A stretch of 50,262 nucleotides of DNA, taken from positions 1 to 50,262 of the forward strand of contig JAFPVR010000121.1 of assembly GCA_017395245.1 (NCBI GenBank), read 5' to 3'. Each line of letters starts with the position of its first letter. The first letter of the stretch is position 1. The stretch is from Bacteroidales bacterium. Its GTDB lineage: Bacteria > Bacteroidota > Bacteroidia > Bacteroidales > WCHB1-69. The notes beneath the pieces were generated by a model, which was not told where the DNA came from, searched no databases, and was given only the letters and a program-made list of their open reading frames with translations. The position numbers and the translations under genes are program-made. Positions 1-12,000 of this stretch are shown piece by piece.

Positions 1-3000
1 AACGCTATCTGTCTCGGCGAGACGGTGGTGCTGAATGCCAACTTGAATGGTTTCAATAACGAGAACATCGAATATGCATGGACGGGCAACGGCCTCGGCA
101 CCATCGCTACCGGTTCTCAGGTGAACGCTACTCCCACCGCTACGGGCGATCAGAAGTATGTTGTTACCGCTTCTGCCGGCAACTGCGAGATGAAAGACTC
201 CGTCATTGTCACGGTTCATGAGATTCCCAGCAAGCCTTCTTTGTCTCTCAGCACTCACAACATCTGTGTTGGCGAGCAGGTCACGTTGACTGCTGACAAT
301 CCAGGTGCCGGTAGCAACTACACCTACACTTGGTACAAGGATGGCGTTGTGATTCCGGGTGAGAACACTCGTGAGATCATTCTGACGCTCACCGAAGTTG
401 GCGAGCACATGTTCAGAGTGAGCAGAACGAATGCCTACGGTTGCACTTCCGCGCTCACCACTCCGACGAACAGCACCAAAGTTACGGTTCACGAAATTCC
501 GGTTGTCACGCTTACTGGCGACCACTACTATACTACCGACATCACCAGTGCTAAGATTATGGCTTCTGTCACGCCTGCCGGTAACTACACTTACGAGTGG
601 AGCAACGGTGAGACCCGCACGAAAGCCAACCACGATACTATCACGGTCAGCGCTCCTGGTGGTTATGGTGTCTATACGGTGACGGTTACCTCTGCTAACG
701 GTTGTTCGGTCATTTCTGATCCGTTCACGGTTTCTTCCGTGGTTGATCTCCAGGCCTACATCACCGGCGCCGAGGCTGCTTGTCAGCACGATATCGTCAC
801 CCTCTCTGCTGTTGTGGATTATGACCTTGAAGGTCACACCTACAGATGGTTGGTCAACAACCAATACATCACGGATGCTCATGGTATTACCGGATCCACG
901 ACCCAACATCTGGTCTTCCCGGTTGATTCCTTGTATCAATACTACGGTCAAGTTTTGGCTAACGAATTCACGGTTGAGATTGTTCGTCCTGGCTGCGACT
1001 CCGTTGTCAAGAGCCCTGTCCACCCGTTCCTGATTACTCCTGTGCCTTACGTCTATGTCGCGGCTCCTGAGAAGATCTGTAAGGGTGACAGCACTACGCT
1101 TATGGCTGTTGTTTATCAAATCGGTGAAAATGCTCAGTATCAATACGAGTGGTTCTCCAGACACAGCGGTACTATTACTTCACTTGGTACGACCAACTAT
1201 GTGAACACATACGATGTTCCTGCCAATAAGATTGAAGGTTATGAATATGCTGTTAGAGTGATTTATCAGGATCTTGCCTGTAACTCCGATACTTCTGATT
1301 TTGTTTCTATCCCGTTCTACACTGAGCCTCAACCTATCAAGCTGCACATCGATCCTAGCACGATTTGCACTACCAACCAGGCTTCTGTTTGGATTACTGA
1401 TCCGAACACTGATCCTGTTGATTTCGGTGCTGTTAATTACACTTGGTATGTCAATGGCTTCGAGATGACGCTTGCTCACGGTGACACGCTCGTGGTTGAT
1501 TTTGACCACAATGGTGACTACACCTTCTGGGCTACGGCTGCCTACGCCAACTATCCTTGCGCAATGGCTTACACCGACACGCTGACCGAGAACGTTGTGA
1601 TGCACCCGACGGTTGCTATCACTGGCGATCCGATCATCTGCCACGGCGATTCCATCCAACTGTTTGCAACTATCAACGACACTGTTGGTTCTATGACTTA
1701 CTCTTATGAGTGGAGATTATACAATTACAGTCTTGACGGTACGATTACTCCGAATACTATTATTACTGGTTCTCCTGATCCTAATGCTCCTCTCTATGTT
1801 AATAATGGTAATACTACATTTACTGTGTATGCACAACCTGATGATCCTTGGTTGACAGTTTATGGTGTTAACGCTCAGGATTATCCGTACATCTTCACGG
1901 CTGTCATTACCACTCCTGAGGGTTGCCGCGTGGAGAGTGCTCCTTACTATGTCTACGTGAACGACTCCATCCATGTTGTGGCTACGGTTGATTATGACTC
2001 AGTCTGCGCTGAGGGTATCATCACCGCTACGGCTCATCTGGGTAACTGGAATGCTGACAACCTGACCGCTCAGTGGCAGTACAGCATCGACAACGGTACG
2101 ACTTGGAATAACATTGATTATGGTACTTCTGGTATTCTGCAACACATTCCGGGTCACGTTGCTACGACTCTCCCGAGCGTTGTTCTGTACAGAATCCACG
2201 TTGTCCAAACGACTTCTGGTTGTGAGGCTTATAGCAATGCACTTCCGGTTAAGGTCTTCCAACCTGTTACCATCGATCACATTGTGGCTATCAACCACGA
2301 CGACAACTATCCTACGGACAATGTCTGTGAGGGCGCTCAGTTAGACGTCACCGCTTACATCCGTAAAGTTGATGCTTCCGGCAATTATATCGTGTTGAAG
2401 AAAGCTGACGGTGTTACGGATTCTACGGATGCAAATGGTAACCTTGTTTATGAAACCTATATCGATAGCACGCTCACTTACATGTGGGAGTTGAACGGTA
2501 TGGTTCTTCCTGACATCCACGGTCCTGCTTTCAGTGCTCAGGCTTACATCTATGATAGCGATCCTGTTGATTATACCTACACTGCTTATATCGTTTTCGA
2601 CATTCCTGGATGTGAGAAAATCAAAGTTGCTTCTAACACGATTCATGTGAAACGCAACCCGATCGTTATCATCGAGGGTAACCACAACTTCTGCTACTAT
2701 GGTCCTGGTAACAATGTCACCCTTACTGCTTGGGTTGACGGTGACTATGATCCGGATGCTACCTATACTTGGTTCAAGAATGGTGAACAAAGACCGAATA
2801 CCGACGGTACGAACAACCACTACGTTGAACATTGGGAGCCCAACTACGACAACCCGTACGAGTTCACGGTTGAAGTTACCAATGGTGATGGTTGTACCAC
2901 GATTTCCGATATTCATTATGTCAATGTTTATGAAAGACCTTACGTCCATATCTCCGCAGATGCTGATTCAATCTGTGAGAATGGCAGTGTCTCTATGTTC

Positions 3001-6000
3001 GCTAATTTGGAGAACTACAACGATCCTATGTTAACCTATCAGTGGTATCGTAATGAGGTGAATAACCTGCATATTATTCCTGAGGCTACCAACCCGAGCC
3101 AGACGTTCTATCCGGAACTCGGTACTACAAATTATATCGTTGCGGTTACGCACCTGATGGATTACGATATGCAATACTGCATGGCTTTCGATACCTTTAC
3201 TATCAAGGTGAACCCGATTCCGGTTGTGACTGCTCAGTATAAAGATCTTCCTGTCTCCACTATCTGCGACGGTAGAGAGGTTAAGATTGCTGCTGGCGTT
3301 CTCGCTAACACCGGTATTGCTGGTGGTGAGGTCTACACTTGGTATCGTAACGGTGAGGTCATCAATGGCTTCAACGGCGACACTTTGGTTGACTACCCGA
3401 TGTCTGTTGACAATGAGCCTGCTGTTTACACCTACGCTGTTTCTGTCAAGCAGAGCGCTTCTGGTTGTGAGTCTTTAATCTACACGCTCACCCCGTCTAT
3501 CACGGTTAACCCGAATCCTGCTCTTGAGCTGACCACCGATCCTATCGTGTGCGACACCACGGGTAACAACATCACGCTTACTGCAAACATGGTTCCCACC
3601 ACGGTTGGTTCTACGCTGCAATATTCTTGGTTTGAGGATAACCATCTGTTGACTGGTGTTCCTACCGCTATCACCGATGTCAATACGATTTCCTTCCACA
3701 AGGATTACAGAGATTATCCGTACAGCTTCAGCGTGAAGACTGTCAATACTTACGGTTGCATCTCCGAGGCTTCTGCTCTCGTCTATGTGAATGCTGAGCC
3801 GGTTGTCCATATCACGGCTACCGAGGAGAACATTTGCGTGGGTGGTGAGATTACCTTGACTGCTACGTTGAATGACTGGAACGCTGACATGCTTACCTAT
3901 CAATGGTATGATGGTACGACCCTCATCCCGGGTGCCACCGAGCTGAGCTACACTGTCACTCCTGCTGCTGGTACGCACAAGTACAATATCCAAATTGACC
4001 AGCTCACTTCTCTCTGCCACGCTGCCTCTGACACTGTGACGGTTAATGTTGCTGCTGATCCTACGATTACGATTACCTTTGCTGCTGCTCAATACACGGT
4101 TTGTGACGGTTATCAGGTTGACCTGACGACTACGGTTACTGGCGGTGTTGCCGGCGGTGAGGTTTATACTTGGTATCGCAATGGCCAGGTCATCGAAGGT
4201 GCCACCTCCGCTACTTACAGTGAGGTTGTGAGCGCTCTTAACGGTGAGCCTACCACATACGACTATGCAGTGTCTGTCCGTCAGGCTGCTGCCGGTTGTG
4301 AGTCCAATGTGTACGATCAACTCGCTACGATTACGGTTAATCCGAACCCGGTTGTGGTTCTGACCACCGATCCTATCGTGTGCGATACCACGGGTAACAA
4401 CATTACCTTGACTGCTAATTTGGATCCTGCTAATGTCGGTTCTAATGTTACCTACAAGTGGATGGAAGACAACCATCTCTTGTCTGGTTTCACTACTCCG
4501 ACCACTTCCAACACGATTTCCTTCCATAAGGATTACAGAGACTATCCGTATAACTTCGCCGTTGAGGTTGTGAATGCTTACGCTTGCTCCGCTTCCAGCG
4601 AGGCTCAGGTCTATGTGAATGCTAACCCGATTGTGAACACCACTGTCACTGAAGACTCTATCTGTGTTGGCGGTGAGATTACGATGACGGCAAGCTTGAA
4701 CGACTGGAATGCTGATATGCTCACCTTCCAATGGTATGACAACAATGTGCTCATCCCGGGTGCTACCTCTTTGAGCTACACTGTTGCTCCTGCTGAGGGT
4801 AACCACAGCTACACTGTGAAGGTCTTCCAACTCACTTCTGAGTGTGAGGCTACTTCTACTCCGCTCAACGTTGTTGTGAAACCGGATCCGATTGTTACGC
4901 TGGTCTCTATTTCTGATACGAATGTCTGTAACGGCGCTCAGATCACGGTTGCTGCCACGATCGACGCTCACGGTATGAATACCACCGGTGCCATCTACAC
5001 TTGGTATCGCAATGGTATCCTCATCCCGGGTGCTACTGCCGCTACTATCCAAGACAATCCTGGTACGATTGACAACAATATTCAGCACTACACCTACACG
5101 GCTGTTGTGACTCTCCCGCAGGCTGGTTGTACTTCCCTGCCGCAGACCTCTGCCGCTGTCAACGTGTACCCGAATCCTGTTGTTGTGATTTCTGGCGACG
5201 CTCATGTTTGCGAAACCGACTCTGTCTTCTTGATTGCCAATGTTGATACCACCGCCTTCGCTGTGGGCAACCTGCACTTCACTTGGTACGAGTCTGGTAC
5301 AATTCATGACAATATGGCTTACAACCTTGGTGACAACAGATTCTTCGCCGAGTACTTCTACCCGCGTGACGAACCGTACGTCTTCACGGTTAATGTTGAG
5401 CGTGACGACATCTCCGCTGCTTGCGCTGCCATGTCTGCCGAGTACTATGTCTATGTTTATCCTCAACCTCTCGTGACCGTCACGGCTACCGAAACTTTGG
5501 TTTGCACCGATGGCGAGGTTACCTTGACTGCCAACTTGGCCGATTACAATGCTGACAATCTCATCTATCAATGGTATGAGATCAGACAGCAAGAAGTGAT
5601 CACCGCCAACAATTACGAGAATGATGTTTATTCGTATGATACGGCTATTGTTGACTACCGTTATTTCATTCCGGGTGCTACAATGCCGACATATACCACC
5701 AACCCGCATGTCACCACTACCTACGGTGTGGTAGTCTACCAAACCAATTCTACTTGCTGGAACGATGACGAAGTGACCATCACGGTGAACGAGATTCCTG
5801 AGGTTACTGCCATCTATGTCAGCAATGACACGGTTTGCGACGGTACGCAGGTTACGGTTTCCGCTACTATCGATACAAAGGGTACTCCTGCTGACAATGC
5901 TGTCTATACTTGGTACAGAAATGGTGATTTGATTGAGGGTGTGACTGGCGCTTCCTTCAGCGAGAATGTCTTCACCACTGACGATCACATCACGGTGAAC

Positions 6001-9000
6001 AGCTACACGGCTGTTGTCACTCTCCCGATTTCCGGTTGTGTCTCTCTCGAGTCTGCTCCGAACACCGTGACGATTCTGCCTGCTCCGACTACTGTCTCTA
6101 TCAGCGGTAACAATATTATCTGCGAGAACGATAGCACTGTCTTGACGCTTTACAGCAATGTTCCGGGTAACATCACTTGGAGCACCGGTTCTCACGACAA
6201 CACCATCAAGGTGCCCGCCGGTACCTACACGGTTACGGTTGAGACGCTTGGTTGCCAGATGACCTCTGAGCCGTTCACGGTTGAGGCCTTCGGTACTGAC
6301 CTCCTCGTCAGCGCTTCTGCTACCAGCATCTGTCGCGGTGAGCACACCACGCTGTATGTCAACCAGGATGGTTGGCAGGGTAATGTGACTTACGCTTGGG
6401 ATGCTCAGGCTGGCAACAGCACGGCTACCACGGTTGATGTCCAACCCGATTCTACGACAACTTATCATGTGACTGCTACGGTCAGCTCCACGAATGGTTC
6501 TTGCACCGCTCAGGGTGAGGTTACCATCATCGTGAACCAGCTGCCTGCCGCCTTCGCTGTTACGGCTAGCGCCGACACCATCTGCGAGGGTCAGCAAGTT
6601 ACCTTCACTGCTCCGGTTGATCCGCAAGTCACGGGTTATATCTGGTACCAGAACGGTGTTGAGATTCCTGGTGAGAATCAGAATACGATCACTGTGAACT
6701 TCAATGAGTATGGTAACTACACCTTCGCCGCTAAGGCTATCAGCGTTGAGGGTTGTATCTCTGCTCAGGCTTCCGCTCCTGTCACTGTGACTGTGACGCC
6801 TGCTCCGACGACGGTTACCATCACCGGTGTGAACATCCTCTGTGAGAACAGTACCACCACGTTGACCGCCCACAGCGATGTGGAAGGCACCTGGACTTGG
6901 AGCAACGGTTCCCACGAGAGCACTATTACGGTTCCTGCCGGTACGTACAATGTTACGATGACTACTGCTCAGGGTTGTTCTATGACTTCTGAGAACTTCA
7001 CGGTCGAGGCCTTCGGTACTGATCTCATCGTGAGCGCTTCTGCCACCGCTATCTGCGAGGGCGAGCACACCACGCTGTATGTTGATCAAGAGGGTTGGCA
7101 GGGCAATGTGACCTACGCTTGGGATGCTCAGGCTGGTAACAGCACGGCTGCCACGGTTGATGTCCAACCCGCTACCACGACCACTTATCATGTTACTGCC
7201 ACCGTTTCCTCTACGAACGGTACTTGCCAGGCTGAGGGTGAAGTGACCATCGTTGTCACCCCGCGTCCTGCTCAGGTTGTTGTGACGGCTTCTGTCGACA
7301 CGATATGCCAGGGTCAGCAAATCACCTTCAATGCTTCCGGTAATGCTTACAGCTACATTTGGTACCAGAACGGTGTTGAGATGGCTGGTGAGAACCAGGC
7401 TTCCATCACGGTCAACTTCAATGAGGCTGGCAACTACACCTTCGCTGCCAAGGCTGTCAACGACCAGAACTGCGAGAGCGCAGTTGCTTCTCTCCCGGTC
7501 ACTGTGACTGTGAATCCTGCTCCGACGACTGTCACCATCACTGGTGTGAACATCCTCTGCGAGAACAGCACCACCACGTTGACTGCCCACAGCGATGTGG
7601 AAGGCACCTGGACTTGGAGCAACGGTTCTCACGAGAGCACCATTACGGTTCCTGCCGGTACTTACAATGTGACGATGACCACTGCTGAGGGTTGCTCCAT
7701 GACCTCTGAACTCTTCACGGTTGAGGCCTTTGGTACTGATCTGATTGTGAGCGCTTCTGAGACTAGCATCTGCCGCGGTGAGCACACCACGCTGTATGTT
7801 GACCAGGAAGGCTGGCAAGGCAATGTGACTTATCAATGGGATGCTCAGGCTGGTAACGACACCGCCTCTACGGTTGATGTCCAACCCACTCAGACCACCA
7901 CTTATCATGTGACTGCTACGGTTCACTCCACCAACGGTACTTGCAGTGCTGAGGGCTTCGTTACGATTATCGTCAACCAGCTGCCCGTCATTACTGGTGT
8001 GACTGCTACGGATACGGTTATCTGCCAAGGTCAGCAAGTGACCTTCACCGCCACTGGCGATGCCAACACTGTTGCTTACATTTGGTACAACAACGGCGTT
8101 GAGATTCCAGGTGAGAACCAATCTGCACTTACTGTTAACTTCAATGAGGCTGGTGTTTACAACTATGCAGTGAAGGCTATCAGCAACGAGAACTGCCTTG
8201 CAGCTGTTGCTTACAATGCTCCTGTTGTGACTGTGAACCCCGCTCCGACCACTGTTACTATTACGGGTGTCAATGTCCTCTGTGAGAACAGCACGACCAC
8301 TTTGACCGCTCACAGCGATGTTGCCGGTACGTTCACTTGGAACGACGGTACCACTGGTGCTACTAAGGTTGTCCCGGCTGGCGTTTACAATGTTACATTG
8401 ACCACTGCTGAGGGTTGTTCCATGACTTCCGACAACTTCACTGTCGAGGCCTTCGGTACCGACCTTATCGTGAGCGCTTCTGCTACCAGCATCTGCCGCG
8501 GCGAGCACACCACGCTCTCTGTTGATCAGAACGGCTGGCAGGGCAATGTCACCTATCAATGGGATGCTCAGGCTGGTAATGACACCGCTACTACGGTTGA
8601 TGTCCAACCCACAGCCACGACCACTTATCATGTGACTGCTACTGTCAATTCTACCAATGGAACTTGCCAGGCTGAAGGCTTCGTGACGATCATCGTCAAC
8701 CAGCTGCCTGTTGTGAGCGCTGTGACAGCTACCGACACCGTTGTCTGCGAGGGTACGCAAGTGACCTTCACCGCTACGGGCGATGCCAACACCACGGGTT
8801 ACATCTGGTACAACAATGGCGTTGAGATTCCTGGTGAGAACCAGGCTAACCTCACGGTTAACTTCAACGAGCAGGGTGTTTATAACTACGCTGTCAAGGC
8901 TATCAGCAATGAGGGTTGCGTCTCTGCAATCGCCTTCAATGCTCCTGCTGTGACAGTGAACGCCGCTCCTGCTTCTGTGACTATCTCTGGCGAACTTAAC

Positions 9001-12000
9001 ATTTGTGACGGTGGTTATACCACGCTGTATGCGAATGTTGTTCCGAACGAGCCCGCCACCTATGTGTGGTATAAGGATAATGTGGCTGCCAATAACACCA
9101 CTGACCACCTGACTGTTACCGAGGCTGGTTCTTATAAGGTTGTGGCTTCCTTCAACGGTTGCTCCACCGAGTCTGATCCTGTTAACGTGATGGTTGGTGA
9201 GACTCCGCAAGTCGAGCTCACGGCTACTGAGAGCACGATCTGCGTTGGTGGCACTACGGTGATTACCGCCGAGGCTACTGGTCCTAACAATATTGAAATG
9301 AACTACAATTGGGAGAATGGCTTCCAGGGTAGCACTTACACCTTCACTCCTGCTGCTGCCGGTACTTACACCTTCATGGTGACTGTTTCTCAGGCTACCA
9401 ACGGTTGCACGGCTGCTGACACCATCGACATTACTGTGAACGCTGTCCCGGCCACTCCGGTTGTGACGGTTGATCACGCTGTTGTCTGCGACGGTGGTCA
9501 GGTCACGCTGACGGTTACGAACGCTATCGCCAACGCCACCTACACTTGGACCAAGAACAATACTGTGATTGGTACCGGTGCTGTCCTCCTCGATTCTCCT
9601 GCTACGGTTGACGGTGATGAGACTGGTTATGTCTACACGGTCGTTGCTGAGCTGCCGATGTCCGGTTGTATTTCCGAGACTTCTGCCAACACGGTTGTCA
9701 CAGTTATTCCGACTCCTGTTGTTGAGCTCTCCGTCGATGGCAACACCACGCTTTGCGCCGGTGGTTCCACCACGATCTATGCGAACGTCACGCCCGCCAA
9801 TCCGAATTACACCTATCAATGGTATAAGGACAATGTCCTGATCGATGGTGCTACTGAGGCTACTTACACTGCTGCTGACGCTGCTCGTGAGACTGCTTAC
9901 AACTATAAGGTTGTTGTCTCCGCCAACGCTGGTTGCGATGTTACCTCTGCTCCTCTTGCCATCACCTTCGTCGCTGATCCTCAGGTTGAGGCTATCATCA
10001 GCAACAACATCTCTTGTGTCGGTGGTACTGCTACCCTCACCGCAGTTGTTGACGGTGGTATTGCCAACGTGAATGGCTTGAACGGCTATCACTTCGCATG
10101 GCATAGAAATTACGCCATCAGCACTGATCCGAATGCCCCGCATTCTACCGAGGCTCTGATTGGTGATGCTCCTACCTACACGACCTCAGCCAACGACGCT
10201 GCTGGTAATTACAGCTACTGGGTGACTGTTACCTCCAACTACGGTTGCGAGAGCACTTCTCTCCCGGTCAACTACAGTGTTGTTGCTGATCCTGTTGTCA
10301 CTATCTCAGTTGCTAACGGTTATCCGACGACTGTCTGTGACGGTGGTGCCTCCATGCTCACAGCCAACGTCTCTGGCGGTTATGGTGAGGCTACCTATCA
10401 ATGGTACAAGAACAATAACCTCCTCGTTGGTGAGACCAACCAGACCTTGAGCCTGCTCAACATGGCTTACAATGTTAACGACACCTATATGGTTGAGGTC
10501 ACGCAAACGGGTGTTGGTTGCTCCAACGTTGCTACTGCTGCTATCAACACGCTCGTGACGGTCCACCCGACCTACACGGTTGACATCACCGGTTTCGGCA
10601 ATGTCTGCGAAGGCGGTACGCTTACCCTGAATGCTACGGTCAACGGTGGTCAGATCATTGCTGGCGACGTGTTGAGCTATCAATGGTACAGAATTGTGAA
10701 CGGTGATGATGCTGTTGCTATCGCTGGCGCCAATGCTGCTTCCTACTCTACCTCTGACCTGCTCTTAGGCAATTCTTATGACTACTATGTTGTTGTTACC
10801 AGCAGCATCTCTGGATGCTCTGTGGTTTCCAACTCTGTTCCTGCAAACGTCGTGACGGCTCCTACGGTTGCTATCCAAGGTGCTAACACGGTTTGCGAGG
10901 GTGGTAACTTGACCTTGAACGCCTTCGTCAATGGTGGTGTTGATGGTGCAGCTTACATCTACACTTGGAACTGGACTGGTGCTGCTAACGGCAGTGACAC
11001 AACGGCGGTCCCGACCTACGTGCCCACGCTTGCTGCTAACGACCTTGCTACTCCGTACTACTTCACGGTTACGATTTCTCGCAACGACAATACCGGTTGC
11101 ACGGCTACTTCCGAGGCTCACGAGGTTAACGTCCTCGCTATCCCGACTGTCAGCGTGACTGCCGATAACAGCTACATCTGCCAGAACGGTGAGGTTACCT
11201 TCACTGCTCATGTTTCCCCGGTTGGCGCCTACAACTATGTGTGGACGATCAACGGTCAGCAACAGGCTGATAACGCTGCTACGATTACGACGACGATGGC
11301 TACCACCGGCACCATCAACGCTACGGTTGTTGTGTCTGCCGCTAACGCCAGCGGTTCTTGCTCCGCCACGGCTACTATCGCCACTGCGGTTCAGGTTGTC
11401 GCTACCCCGACGGTCACTCTCGCTGCCAACAACACCACCATGTGTGTCGGCGGTGTCACGACCCTCACGGCTACTGTCAATGCGAATGCCAATATTCCTG
11501 GCAACTTCAACTACGAGTGGATTGTTGATGGTGCTCCGATTGCTGGTGTGACGAACATCCTCAACCAGACCCTCAACACCGCGGGTGTCCACACCTATCA
11601 GGTGAGAGTTTCCCAGAACAACAACCTCGGCTGCGCTTCTTCTTGGAGCAACATGGCTACGGTTCAAGTTGCTGAGCAACCTGTTGTGACGCTCAACTCT
11701 GAGGATGGCCTCGCCATCTGTGAGGGTGGTTCTATCACGCTGACCGGCGTTGTGACGAACTACAACAACACTGTCAACGGTGTCACCAACAGCGCCATCT
11801 ATGGCAACATGGTCTTCGACTGGACTTCCAATGGTGTCAACATCCACCACAATACTTCTAACAACGCTATGAACCAGGTTACTGAGACGCTCAACACGAT
11901 TGGTAACTACACCTACCAAGTGACTGTCGATGCTGCTGGTTACAACTGTCTGCCGCAAATCTCCAACGAGTACACGGTGAATGTTGTTTCCGACCCGACT

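Noticed and set aside
3475-10143. A 2222-residue open frame antisense to the giant adhesin, and another of 825 residues at 10765-13242
   Set aside because: They run exactly opposite a repetitive, codon-biased gene that avoids the codons giving stops in that frame. The translations are low-complexity, rich in Ser, Arg, Asn and Val with no hydrophobic core or domain.
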